Below, piece after piece: positions 16,955 through 25,483 of a stretch of 64,000 nt of DNA (positions are counted from its first letter, which is position 1; every line of letters starts with the position of its first letter). The position numbers and the translations under genes are program-made. Under the pieces are notes generated by a model. The model saw only the letters and a list, made by a program, of their open reading frames with translations. It was not told where the DNA came from and made no database searches. Source of the DNA: Ectothiorhodospiraceae bacterium (GTDB lineage: Bacteria; Pseudomonadota; Gammaproteobacteria; HK1); assembly GCA_024234875.1 (NCBI GenBank), contig JACKNM010000012.1:130771-194770 (forward strand). The letters are read 5' to 3'.

Positions 16955-17448
16955 GCACGGACGAGGCGCGGCGCCGGATACGGCTCGAGGTCAACGGCGA
17001 GACCATCGAGCAGGAGGTCGCGGTGCGCCGCCACCTGGCCGACTTCCTGCGCCTCGACCTCGGGCTGACCGGAACCCATCTCGGCTGCGAGCACGGGGTG
17101 TGCGGGGCCTGCACCGTGCTCGTCGACGGGGAGCCGGTGCGCGGCTGCCTGATGCTCGCGGTACAGGCCGACGGCGCGCGGGTCGAGACCGTCGAGGGGG
17201 TCACCGAGCGCGGCGCCTTGGCCGACTTGCAGCGGGCGTTCGTCGCGCGCAACGCGGCGCAGTGCGGGTTCTGCAGCGCCGGCATGCTCCTCACCGCGGC
17301 CAGCCTGCTCGAGCGCACCGAGGCGCCCGACCGCGACCTGATCCGTGCCCACCTCTCGGGCAACCTGTGCCGCTGCACCGGGTACCAGTCGATCGTCGAC
17401 GCCGTCGAGGCGACGTGGGCGGCGCGCCGCGCCGAGCGCGCGCCATGA
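16951..17448 (+). CDS. molybdenum hydroxylase 2Fe-2S subunit (CoxS family)
   Basis: This 165-residue small subunit has the two expected clusters. The plant-ferredoxin-type cluster is CEHGVCGACTVLVDG plus a later Cys. The helical proximal cluster is CGFCSAGM followed by CRCTGYQ. It links the molybdopterin subunit to the FAD subunit. The start overlaps the previous stop (ATGA at 16951), and its own stop overlaps the large-subunit ATG at 17445. Confidence 0.94.
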   Translation: MSTDEARRRIRLEVNGETIEQEVAVRRHLADFLRLDLGLTGTHLGCEHGVCGACTVLVDGEPVRGCLMLAVQADGARVETVEGVTERGALADLQRAFVARNAAQCGFCSAGMLLTAASLLERTEAPDRDLIRAHLSGNLCRCTGYQSIVDAVEATWAARRAERAP

Positions 17449-19805
17449 GCGGCCCGCAATCCGCAGGGCCGATCGGGCGCGGGCTGCCGCGCCGCGAGAC
17501 CGAGCGGCTGGTGCGTGGGCGCGGGCGCTACGGCGACGACATCGTCCTTCCGCGCATGCTGCACGCCGCGTTCGTGCGCAGCCCCCACGCGCACGCGCGC
17601 ATCGAGCACATCGAAGCCACCGCCGCGGCCGCCAGCACCGGCGTCGTGCGGGTACTCACCGGCGCGGACATCGCCGCGGTCTGCAAGCCGTGGGTGAGCA
17701 AGGCCGAGAACCGGGCGACCCATCGTTCCGGGGTCCAGCATGCGATGCCGGCCGACCGCGTGGTGTGGCAGGGCGAGCCGGTGGCCGTGGTGCTCGCGCG
17801 CTCTCGGGCCGAGGCCGAGGACGCGGCGGAGCTGGTCGAGGTCGAGTGGGGGCCGCTGCCGGTGGTGGCCGAGGCGGCGCAGGCGCTGGCGGCCGACGCG
17901 CCGGTGATCCACCCCGAGCTCGGCGACAACCTCGCCTTCGAGCACCACCAGGTCCAGGGCGACGTCGACGCCGCCTTCGCCGCCGCCGACCGCGTCATCG
18001 AGCGGCGCCTGCGCTTCGGGCGCCAGACCGCGATGACCCTGGAGCCGCGCGTGGTGGTCGCCGACTACGACCCGGCGGCCGAGCACCTCACGGTCTGGCA
18101 CTCGCACCAGTCGCCGTACCAGATGCAGGACGTGTTCTCGCGCCTCCTCGGCATCCCGGAGCACCGCGTGCGGGTGGTGACCCCGGACGTCGGCGGTGCC
18201 TTCGGTGCGAAGATCAACGTCTATCCCGACGAGATGTCGGCGGTCGCGGCGAGCGTGTTGCTCGGCCGCCCGGTCAAGTTCTGCGCCGACCGGCTGGAGT
18301 CCTTCGTCTCCGACATCCATTCCCGTGACCACGAGGTGGTCGCCCGCATCGCGCTCGACGCCGACGGAGACGTCCTCGCGATCGATGTCGACGACCTGGT
18401 GTCGCTCGGCGCGTTCACGCCGTACATGCGCTTCAGCATCTCCGAGGCGCTGATGGTGGCGATGTGGACCGCCGCGCCCTACCGCATGGGGGCCTATCGC
18501 GCGCGTGGGCGGGTGGCCTATGTCAACAAGCCACCGGTCGGGATGTTCCGCGGCGTCGGCATGCCGGTCGCCTGCGCCGCCGGCGAGCTCTTGATCGACG
18601 ATGCCGCGCGCGCGCTCGGCGAGGACCCGGCCGCCTACCGCCGGCGCCTCTACATTGCCGACGACGCCTACCCGACCCGCACCGCGAGCGGCATGGCGGT
18701 CGAGCGCATGACCCTGGTGCGCTGTCTGGACGCGTTGCTCGAGGTGTCGGACTACGCCCGCCTACGCGCCGAGCAGGCGCGACTGCGCGAGCGTGGCGTC
18801 TACCGGGGGATCGGCCTCGCCACCGTGATCGAGCCGAGCGCCTTCGGTCCCGCCTACTACGGCCCGACCGGCGCGCGCATCTCGGTCCAGGACGGCAGCA
18901 CGGTGAAGCTCGAGCCGTCGGGGGTGGTGCGCTGCGTGACCAGCGTGACCGATCAGGGGCAGGGCACGCTCACCGGGCTGGCCCAGATCGTGGCGAGCCA
19001 GCTCGGGGTGGAGCCCGAAGCGGTCGAGGTGGTGGCCGGCGACAGCGCGGTGACCCCCTACGGCGGCGGCGCCTGGGCCTCGCGCGGGATGGCGATCGGC
19101 GGGCAGGCGACGCTCGATGCCGCCGCGGCATTGCGCGCGAACGTCCTCGCGCTCGCCGCCGGCGTGCTGCAGACGCGCGCCGAGGCCCTCGACCTCGGCG
19201 ACGGGCAGGTGCGCGACGCGGCGACCGGCGAGGCTCGGATCGCGCTCGCCGAGGTTGCGCGCCTCGCCTACTTTCGGCAGGACCTGCTCCCGCCCGGGGT
19301 GCAGCCCGAGCTCGCGGTGACCCGCCACTTCGTGCCCAAGGGGTCGCTCTACTACCTCTCGAACGGAATTCAGCTCTGCCATCTCGAGCTCGATCCGGAG
19401 ACCGGTGCGGTGCGACTGCTCGGCCACTGGGCGGCGGAGGACTGCGGGCGCATCGTCAATCGTCTACTGGTCGACGAGCAGGTGCGCGGGGGCATCGCGC
19501 AGGGGCTGGCAGCGGCGTTCTGGGAGCATTGCCGCTACGACGCCGAGGGCCAGCTCCTCAACGCCTCGCTGGCCGACTACCTGGTACCCACCGCCTGCGA
19601 CCTGCCGGACATCGCGGTCACCCACGTCGAGACCCCGCTCGCCGACACCACCCTCGGCGCCAAGGGGGTGGGCGAGGCGGGCACCATCGGTGCCATCGGC
19701 GCGGCGTGGACGGCGGTGAACGACGCGCTCGCAGCGCTCGGCGCCGTCGCCACCGAGCAACCGTTCACCCCGGCGTCGTTGCTGCGCGCGCTACGCGAGC
19801 GCTGA
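17445..19805 (+). CDS. molybdenum hydroxylase large subunit (molybdopterin-cytosine-dinucleotide binding)
   Basis: The 786-residue aldehyde-oxidase/xanthine-dehydrogenase large subunit binds the Mo cofactor (DVGGAFGAKINVY, GGGAWASRG) and has the catalytic Glu in KGVGEAGTIGAIG. The active-site loop reads PPVGMFRGVG and lacks the Cys of CO dehydrogenase form I (AYxCSFR), so this is not a CO dehydrogenase. The family hydroxylates N-heterocycles, purines or aldehydes using water. The neighbours (DMT exporters, M24 and M20 hydrolases) fit catabolism of a nitrogen heterocycle, which is inference. The start overlaps CoxS. Confidence 0.9.
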   Translation: MSGPQSAGPIGRGLPRRETERLVRGRGRYGDDIVLPRMLHAAFVRSPHAHARIEHIEATAAAASTGVVRVLTGADIAAVCKPWVSKAENRATHRSGVQHAMPADRVVWQGEPVAVVLARSRAEAEDAAELVEVEWGPLPVVAEAAQALAADAPVIHPELGDNLAFEHHQVQGDVDAAFAAADRVIERRLRFGRQTAMTLEPRVVVADYDPAAEHLTVWHSHQSPYQMQDVFSRLLGIPEHRVRVVTPDVGGAFGAKINVYPDEMSAVAASVLLGRPVKFCADRLESFVSDIHSRDHEVVARIALDADGDVLAIDVDDLVSLGAFTPYMRFSISEALMVAMWTAAPYRMGAYRARGRVAYVNKPPVGMFRGVGMPVACAAGELLIDDAARALGEDPAAYRRRLYIADDAYPTRTASGMAVERMTLVRCLDALLEVSDYARLRAEQARLRERGVYRGIGLATVIEPSAFGPAYYGPTGARISVQDGSTVKLEPSGVVRCVTSVTDQGQGTLTGLAQIVASQLGVEPEAVEVVAGDSAVTPYGGGAWASRGMAIGGQATLDAAAALRANVLALAAGVLQTRAEALDLGDGQVRDAATGEARIALAEVARLAYFRQDLLPPGVQPELAVTRHFVPKGSLYYLSNGIQLCHLELDPETGAVRLLGHWAAEDCGRIVNRLLVDEQVRGGIAQGLAAAFWEHCRYDAEGQLLNASLADYLVPTACDLPDIAVTHVETPLADTTLGAKGVGEAGTIGAIGAAWTAVNDALAALGAVATEQPFTPASLLRALRER

Positions 19806-19810
19806 CCGCC

Positions 19811-19851
19811 TCGGGGACTGGCTCGTGCGCGTCGGCACGGTGCCTGGTCCC
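19811..19851. repeat. third copy of the REP-like element
   Basis: CGGGGACTGGCTC at the left and GGTGCCTGGTCCCG at the right match the elements at 14945-15040. It sits between the convergent large-subunit and M24 genes and could double as a transcription stop. Confidence 0.55.
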
Positions 19852-19853
19852 GT

Positions 19854-21011
19854 TCACACCGCCACGCCATCGGCCACCAGGTCGAGCGGCATCCGCGACA
19901 GCGGCTCCGGCTCGCCGTCGGTGACGATGTACGTGCACCCCGGCGCCTGGGCGAGGCGCTCGTCCTTCGACCAGGTGATGGTGTGCACGAAGAGCACCAT
20001 GCCGGCCGCGATCGGCTCCTCGTTGCCCTGCCAGAACATCGGCCAGTCCATCCACGACGGGCCGAAGGTGGTGCCGAGGCCGTAACCGGTCGCGCCGAGG
20101 TGGCGGTAGCCGGCCCGGTCGAGCACGCGCGCGTAGGCGTCGTAGACCTCGCCGAAGCTGCGCCCCGGTCGCAGGCAATCGACCGACGCCTGGTGCGCCT
20201 CGACCGCGGCGGCGTGGAGCCGCCGTTGCGCCCGGGTCGGCTCGCCGGTCAGCAGCGTGCGCATCATCGCGGCGTGATACATGCGGTACACGCCGGCCCA
20301 TTCCAGGGTGAGCTGGTCGCGGGCATCGAGGTGGCGCCGACCGGAGACGTAGCGCCCGAGCATCGCGCGCGGCCCGGAACCGATGATGAACGGGTTGCCC
20401 GGGTAGTCGCCGTCGCCACGGAAGACCGCGCCCTGCATCGCCGCCAGGATGTCGCCCTCGAAGGCGCCAGGCCGGGTCAGCCGGATCGCCTCGACCAGTG
20501 CCGCGTCGGCCAGCTCGCCGGCGCGGCGGCAGTGGCGGAGCTCGGCCTGACTCTTCACCGCGCGCAGTCGCGTCACCAGGTCCGATGCGTCCTCCAGGCG
20601 GCAGAAGCCGTCGAGTGCCGCCGCCACCCGCTGGTGGTTGCGGGCGGTCAGGCCGACCGCGTCGAGCTCGATGCCGATGCGCAGCCCCCGCGCCCGGTGA
20701 TCCTCCAGCACGCGGCGAAGATCCAGCGCCGGGTTCGCGTCCGGCAGGTTGGCCCACGCGCGGATGTCCTCGAGCGCGGTGGTCTGACGCGCGGTGAGGG
20801 CGTCGGGCATCCGCGTGAGCAGGGTCATGCGCCCGTCGCCGCCGAGGTACACGCACTGGAAGAAACAGAAGCCGAAGGTGTGCAGGCCGGTCAGCCAACA
20901 GGTGCTCTCGGGCCTGAAGAGCAGCAACCCGTCGAGGCCGGCGGCGGCCATCGCGCGCAGGGTGGCGCGGCGGCGCGATGCGTATTCCTTCGCGGTGAAC
21001 GGTGCGGGCAT
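19854..21011 (-). CDS. M24-fold hydrolase of the creatinase/ectoine-hydrolase type
   Basis: This 385-residue protein has an N-terminal creatinase-like domain (YASRRRATLRAMAAAGLDGLL) and a C-terminal pita-bread domain. Typical M24 aminopeptidases use Asp, Asp, His, Glu, Glu for two metals. Here the first site reads LTLEWAGVYRMYHAAMMRTL, with Glu for the first Asp and no Asp at the second. The following YGLGTTFGPSWMDW resembles creatinase and ectoine hydrolase rather than proline peptidases. I infer a metal-independent C-N hydrolase acting on a small nitrogen compound. It is divergent from the flavoprotein gene. Confidence 0.78.
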   Translation of the reverse strand: MPAPFTAKEYASRRRATLRAMAAAGLDGLLLFRPESTCWLTGLHTFGFCFFQCVYLGGDGRMTLLTRMPDALTARQTTALEDIRAWANLPDANPALDLRRVLEDHRARGLRIGIELDAVGLTARNHQRVAAALDGFCRLEDASDLVTRLRAVKSQAELRHCRRAGELADAALVEAIRLTRPGAFEGDILAAMQGAVFRGDGDYPGNPFIIGSGPRAMLGRYVSGRRHLDARDQLTLEWAGVYRMYHAAMMRTLLTGEPTRAQRRLHAAAVEAHQASVDCLRPGRSFGEVYDAYARVLDRAGYRHLGATGYGLGTTFGPSWMDWPMFWQGNEEPIAAGMVLFVHTITWSKDERLAQAPGCTYIVTDGEPEPLSRMPLDLVADGVAV

Positions 21012-21089
21012 CGGGGCTCTCCACGGTGGTGATACGGTCGGAGCGGGTCGGCGGGCCTCGCCTCGGCGGGTCCCGGACTCGGCTCGGGA

Positions 21090-21119
21090 TTCAACCACGC
21101 GGCGCGGAGTCTGTACCAT
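21090..21119 (+). promoter_or_regulatory. sigma-70-type promoter for the flavoprotein operon
   Basis: TTCAAC at 21090-21095 and TACCAT at 21114-21119 are separated by 18 bases. The -10 box lies in GTCTGTACCAT, the same 11-mer as in front of the aminotransferase at 10607. It is 54 bp before the ATG. Confidence 0.42.
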
Positions 21120-21173
21120 GTGCCGGTGCTCGGCCCCAGGGTCGCGCGTCGACCGAACCGGAAACGCTCGCAG

Positions 21174-22847
21174 ATGCATCTCGAGACCGACGTCCTCGTC
21201 GTCGGCGCCGGTGGCGCCGGCATGTATGCGGCGCTCGCCGCGGCGGCCGAAGGCGCTCGGGTGCTGTTGCTCGACAAGAACATGGTCGGGCGTGGCGGCG
21301 CCACGGTGATGGCGCAGATGACGGTGGCCGCCGCGCTCGGGGAGCAGGAGCCGGACCGCTGGGAGGACCACCTCGCCGACACCGTGCGCGCCGGCCGCGA
21401 GCTCTGCGACGAGGGGCTGGCCGAGGTGGTGTGCCGAGGTGCCCCGGAGCGGATTCGTGAGATGGACGCCTGGGGGGTGGGCTGGGCGCGCGAGGGTGGG
21501 CACATCCGCCAGGTGGTGGCGCCGGGCCATGGTCGGGCACGCTGCTGCTACGTCGACTTCCTGGACACCGGACCGGCGGTGGCCGGCACGCTGCGCAAGC
21601 GCGTGTCGCGGGCGAGCGGCGTGCGCTTGCTGAGCAACCTCCAGGTGGTCGATCTGGTGGTCGCCGACGGTGCGGTGCGCGGCGCGCTCGCGCTCTCGGT
21701 CGGCGACGGCGCGCTGGTCGAGATCGCGGCGCCATCGGTGGTGATCGCGACCGGTGGGCTCACGAAGCTCTACGCGCGCACCAGCGCCTCGAACAACATG
21801 TCCGGCGAGGGCTACGCGCTCGCGCTGCGGGCCGGCGCCGAGCTGGTCGACATGGAGTTCGTCCAGTTCTTCCCGATCGGCCACCTCGCCCCGCGTCTGG
21901 TCGGCATGGACCCGATCATGTGGGACCCGTTCCGCTACAAGCTCGGTGGGCGACTGCTCAACGGCGCGCGCGAGGAGTTCATCGACCGCTATGGCGGCGA
22001 GGATCGGGGCCGCTACACCGCGACCCGCGATCTGGCGACGTATGCCATCTGCCAGGAGGTCGAGCGTGGCCGCGGCTCTCCGAGCGGCGGCGCCTGGCTC
22101 TCGTTCGAGCACGTCCCGGAGGCGGATCTCCGCGCCGCGTTCGGCCCGGTCGTCGACCGGCTGCTCGCCAACGGCATCGACCTCACCCGGCAGGCGGTGG
22201 AGGTCGCCCCGATCGCCCACTACCACATGGGTGGTATCCGCGTGGACCGGCGGATGCGCTCCGCGGTCGAGGGCCTTCTCGCCGCCGGCGAGGCGGTGGG
22301 CGGCGCCTCCGGTGCGAATCGGCTCTCCGGCAATGCCGTCTCCGAGGCGTTGGTTTTCGGCGAGATCGCGGGGCGAGAGGCGGCGCGCCACGCGCTGGGT
22401 GCGTCGCGCGGGTGGGACGGCGCGGTCGCGCGGCGCGCGCGCGAGGCCCTGGCTCCGCCCACCACCAGTGCTGATGGCGCCAGCGCGGTGGCACTCCTGC
22501 GCGAGCTCCGCGACCTGCTGTGGCGGGATGTCGGGCCGTTTCGCACCGCCGAGGGGCTGGCCCGAGCGCTCGCCAGAATCCGAGAGATGCGCGTGCGCGA
22601 TCTGCACGACGTCTCGGTCCCGGACGACCGCGCATTCGCGTTGGAGCTGGCCGAATGGCACGAGCTGCGCGCCGCGCTCGAGGTGGCTGAGGCGGTGACC
22701 GTCGCCGCGCTCGCGCGCCGCGAGAGCCGCGGTGCGCACCAGAGGTACGACTTCCCCGAGCCCCTGCCCGAGTTTCGCTTCAACCAGGCAGTGCGGATGT
22801 GTGCCGGTGCCATCGCCGCCGACCGCGCGTCGGAGGTGGGCGCGTGA
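21174..22847 (+). CDS. FAD-dependent fumarate reductase/succinate dehydrogenase-like flavoprotein
   Basis: The 557-residue flavoprotein has the dinucleotide fold VLVVGAGGAGMYAALAAAAEG, the substrate-domain motif HYHMGGIRVD, and GANRLSGNAVSEALVFG. It has the SdhA/FrdA architecture. The His that covalently holds FAD in SdhA (SHTVAAQGG) is replaced in GRGGATVMAQMTVAAALG, so FAD is probably non-covalent. The next gene overlaps by GTGA and encodes only a 2Fe-2S domain, so this is a two-subunit soluble oxidoreductase rather than respiratory complex II. The start was set at 21174; the ORF opens earlier at 21120. Confidence 0.86.
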   Translation: MHLETDVLVVGAGGAGMYAALAAAAEGARVLLLDKNMVGRGGATVMAQMTVAAALGEQEPDRWEDHLADTVRAGRELCDEGLAEVVCRGAPERIREMDAWGVGWAREGGHIRQVVAPGHGRARCCYVDFLDTGPAVAGTLRKRVSRASGVRLLSNLQVVDLVVADGAVRGALALSVGDGALVEIAAPSVVIATGGLTKLYARTSASNNMSGEGYALALRAGAELVDMEFVQFFPIGHLAPRLVGMDPIMWDPFRYKLGGRLLNGAREEFIDRYGGEDRGRYTATRDLATYAICQEVERGRGSPSGGAWLSFEHVPEADLRAAFGPVVDRLLANGIDLTRQAVEVAPIAHYHMGGIRVDRRMRSAVEGLLAAGEAVGGASGANRLSGNAVSEALVFGEIAGREAARHALGASRGWDGAVARRAREALAPPTTSADGASAVALLRELRDLLWRDVGPFRTAEGLARALARIREMRVRDLHDVSVPDDRAFALELAEWHELRAALEVAEAVTVAALARRESRGAHQRYDFPEPLPEFRFNQAVRMCAGAIAADRASEVGA

Positions 22848-23203
22848 CGCGCGTGGTGGCGACACTTCGCATCGCTCGTGGCCGGTCCGGCGAGCCACGC
22901 CGTTACGACGTGTTCGAGGTGCCGTTCGTTCATGGACAGTCGGTGCTCGACGGCCTGATCTGGATTCGTGAGCACCGTGACCCCAGCCTCGCGTTTCGCT
23001 ACGCCTGCATCAACGCCAACGTCTGCAAGGAGTGCGTGATGCGGATCGACGGCGCGAACGCCTACGCCTGCACCGAGCGATTGAAGGTGGGCGAGACGAC
23101 CGTCGAGCCGTTGGAGGGAAAGGCCCTGATTCGAGACCTGGTCTGCAACACCATCACCCCGCGTGAGCGCCTCGATGCGCGACGCCCGTCCGAGTGCCCG
23201 TGA
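22844..23203 (+). CDS. stand-alone 2Fe-2S subunit (SdhB N-terminal domain only)
   Basis: The 119-residue protein matches only the plant-ferredoxin-like N-terminal domain of SdhB/FrdB. Its cluster Cys lie in YACINANVCKECVMRIDG and AYACTE (C-x5-C-x2-C...C). The C-terminal [4Fe-4S]/[3Fe-4S] domain, about 120 residues, is absent and the following frame shows no trace of it. It begins with GTG overlapping the flavoprotein stop and ends overlapping the next transporter, so it is a genuine short gene in an operon rather than a degraded one. Confidence 0.82.
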   Translation: MTRVVATLRIARGRSGEPRRYDVFEVPFVHGQSVLDGLIWIREHRDPSLAFRYACINANVCKECVMRIDGANAYACTERLKVGETTVEPLEGKALIRDLVCNTITPRERLDARRPSECP

Positions 23204-24114
23204 AGGCCGCCTGGCGACGCCTGTCTCCGACTGCGCGGGGCATGCTCTTGATGGTGGTGGCGACGATGTCGTTCACCTTCATGCAGACCCTGATCAAGAC
23301 CGTGGCGGCGGATACCGACTCACCGCTCCATCCGATCGAGATCGCGTTCTTCCGCAACCTGTTCGGGGTGGTGTCGCTGGTGCCGCTGGTGCTGCGCGGC
23401 GGGTTGTCGGCGTTTCGCACCCAGCGCATCGGGCTGCACGTGCTGCGCGCGACGGTGCAGTCGGGCGGCATGCTCAGCTTCTTCGTCGCCCTGACCCTGG
23501 TGCCCCTGGCCCAGGTCACCGCGCTCAGCTTCTCCGCCCCGCTGTTCGCCACCGTGCTCGCAGTGTTGGTGATGGGCGAGCGGATCCGTGCGCGGCGGAT
23601 CACGGCGCTGGTCGTCGGTTTCACCGGGGTGCTGGTGGTGCTGCAACCGGGGGCCGAGGCCCTGTCCGTCGGCGCGCTGCTGGTGGTCGGCTCGTCGCTC
23701 GCCTGGGGCACCGCGATGACCATCATCAAGGCGCTGTCGCGCACCGACTCCGCGCTCACCATCACCCTGTACGCCGGCATCTTCATGGCGCTGATCACGT
23801 TGGTGCCGGCGCTGTTCGTGTGGACCTCGCCGACACTGGAGCAGCTCGTGTGGCTGCTCGCGATCGGCGCGGTCGGGACCTTCGGCCACCTCGCGTTCGC
23901 GCAGGCGTTCAAGAACGCCGAGATGTCGGCGGTGCTGCCGCTCGACTTCCTGCGCCTGGTGTGGGCGAGCGCGCTCGGGTTCTGGTTGTTCGGCGAGGTG
24001 CCGAGCCTGGTCGCCTGGGCCGGCGGCGTGCTCATCTTCGGCTCCGCGACCTACATCGCGGTGCGTGAGGCGCGGCTCGCGCGCGCGAAGGCGCAGGCGG
24101 CGAGAACGACGTAG
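23200..24114 (+). CDS. EamA/DMT-family membrane transporter
   Basis: This protein of about 304 residues has ten hydrophobic helices in two EamA repeats (GMLLMVVATMSFTFMQTLIK; AQVTALSFSAPLFATVLAVL; VLPLDFLRLVWASALGFWLF). It belongs to the RhaT/YdcZ-like branch often annotated as S-adenosylmethionine or amino-acid/metabolite exporters, but the substrate cannot be read from the sequence. The chosen start is GTG at 23200, overlapping the previous stop as GTGA. GTG at 23194 is possible. It is the last gene of the flavoprotein operon. Confidence 0.84.
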   Translation: MKAAWRRLSPTARGMLLMVVATMSFTFMQTLIKTVAADTDSPLHPIEIAFFRNLFGVVSLVPLVLRGGLSAFRTQRIGLHVLRATVQSGGMLSFFVALTLVPLAQVTALSFSAPLFATVLAVLVMGERIRARRITALVVGFTGVLVVLQPGAEALSVGALLVVGSSLAWGTAMTIIKALSRTDSALTITLYAGIFMALITLVPALFVWTSPTLEQLVWLLAIGAVGTFGHLAFAQAFKNAEMSAVLPLDFLRLVWASALGFWLFGEVPSLVAWAGGVLIFGSATYIAVREARLARAKAQAARTT

Positions 24115-24141
24115 GGACGATCCGCGGGGTCGCCGTCGCCC

Positions 24142-24169
24142 TCGCAAGCGCGGACCGACGCGCTAGAAT
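24142..24169 (+). promoter_or_regulatory. candidate promoter for the M20 amidohydrolase
   Basis: TCGCAA and TAGAAT (24164-24169) are separated by 16 bases. The same TAGAAT -10 box occurs in front of the exported beta-helix gene at 39414. Confidence 0.35.
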
Positions 24170-24203
24170 CGCCGCTCGCCCGACCTCCGGAGACCGCACA
24201 CCC

Positions 24204-25433
24204 ATGGCGCGCATCAATGCCGACCGACTCCTCGCCGATCTCGACCATCTGCGCAGTTTCGGCGCCTGCGGCAACGGGGTGGTCCGAACCTCGCTGTCCC
24301 CGGTCGACATGGAGGCGCGACACTGGCTCGCCACGCGAATGCGCGAGGCGGGCTTCGAGGCGACCATCGATGGCGTCGGCAACGTCATCGGCCGATCGCC
24401 GAACCCCGGTCCCGCGCTGCTGGTCGGCTCCCACTCCGACACCCAGCCCCAGGGTGGTTGGCTCGACGGCGCCCTCGGCGTGATCTACGGCCTCGAGATC
24501 GCGCGCGCACTGCTCGAGGATCCGGCAACCGCGGATCTCGCTGTCGACCCCGTCTCCTGGATTGACGAGGAGGGAACCTTCCTAGGCTGCCTGGGCAGCC
24601 GCTCGTGGTGCGGCGTGCTCGACCCCAAGGCCGAGGCGGCCGCCCGCAATGCCGCCGGCACCTCCCTCGCCGACGCGTTGGCCGCCGCCGACCTCGTCGA
24701 CCGGCCGCGCGCGCGGATGGAGCCGGGTCGCTACCTCGGTTATCTCGAGGCGCACATCGAGCAGGGGCCGTATCTCGAGGAGGCGGGGCTCGAGATCGGC
24801 GTGGTGACCTCGATCGTCGGCATCCGTGGCTGCACGGTGCGGTTCGAGGGCGAGCAGAACCACGCCGGGACGACGCCGATGCCGCGCCGCCGCGATGCCG
24901 GCGTGGCGCTGTTCGATTACGCGGTGCGCATCCGTGAACGGTTCCAGGCGCTCGCCGGCGACCGCACGGTGTGGACCATCGGCCGCGCCACTCTCGACCC
25001 GGGCGCGCCGAGCATCATCCCGGGCCGGGCGGAGATGATGCTGCAGTTCCGCGACGCCGACGTCGACCGCCTCGACCGCATGGAGGCGGCGGCCGAGGCG
25101 CTCGCGGCCGAGGCGACCGCCGCCGGGCCGGTGAAGGTGACCTGCACCCGCGCGCGTGCGCCGGTGGCGCCGACGATCATGGACGCCGGCTTCCAGCAGC
25201 ACATCGCCGACGCCGCCGAGCGCATCGTCCCCGGGCGCTGGATGCGGATGCCGAGCGCCGCCGGCCACGACCCGATGGTCGTCGCCCACCACATCCCCTG
25301 CGCGATGGTGTTCATCCCGAGCATCGACGGCATCAGCCACGACTTCGCCGAGGACTCCAAGCGCGACGACATCGTGACCGGATGTCGCGTGCTGGCCGAT
25401 GCCGCCGAGTCGATCCTGCGCGCTGGCGGGTAG
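24204..25433 (+). CDS. M20-family N-carbamoyl-amino-acid hydrolase / allantoate amidohydrolase
   Basis: The 409-residue Zn-dependent enzyme carries the metal ligands of the M20 carbamoylase group: His and Asp in VGSHSDTQPQGGWLDGALGV, the Glu pair in WIDEEGTFLGCLGS, His in EAHIEQGP and His in GISHDFAEDS. The dimerisation domain (NHAGTTPMPRRRDAG) is intact. The family removes ureido groups from N-carbamoyl amino acids, ureidoglycolate or allantoate, releasing ammonia and CO2. Its position next to a molybdenum hydroxylase and a creatinase-like hydrolase fits ureide or hydantoin breakdown, which is inference. Confidence 0.9.
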   Translation: MARINADRLLADLDHLRSFGACGNGVVRTSLSPVDMEARHWLATRMREAGFEATIDGVGNVIGRSPNPGPALLVGSHSDTQPQGGWLDGALGVIYGLEIARALLEDPATADLAVDPVSWIDEEGTFLGCLGSRSWCGVLDPKAEAAARNAAGTSLADALAAADLVDRPRARMEPGRYLGYLEAHIEQGPYLEEAGLEIGVVTSIVGIRGCTVRFEGEQNHAGTTPMPRRRDAGVALFDYAVRIRERFQALAGDRTVWTIGRATLDPGAPSIIPGRAEMMLQFRDADVDRLDRMEAAAEALAAEATAAGPVKVTCTRARAPVAPTIMDAGFQQHIADAAERIVPGRWMRMPSAAGHDPMVVAHHIPCAMVFIPSIDGISHDFAEDSKRDDIVTGCRVLADAAESILRAGG

Positions 25434-25455
25434 GGGCGGGCCGCCGCGCCCGCCC
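25434..25455. terminator. GC hairpin between convergent genes
   Basis: GGGCGGG and CCCGCCC flank an 8-base loop starting directly after the M20 stop. It separates that gene from the convergent end of hypF. There is no T-tract. Confidence 0.5.
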
Positions 25456-25483
25456 GCGCCGCGCCGTGGCGCGACGGTCCCCG

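Noticed and set aside
17445..19805. Carbon monoxide dehydrogenase (CoxL)
   Set aside because: The active-site loop lacks the Cys of the form-I AYxCSFR motif, so only the broader molybdenum-hydroxylase assignment is justified.
23201..23203. TGA at the end of the 2Fe-2S gene as a read-through to the missing SdhB half
   Set aside because: The frame after it belongs to the transporter gene in another phase and soon hits another TGA; no SdhB C-terminal cysteines appear.
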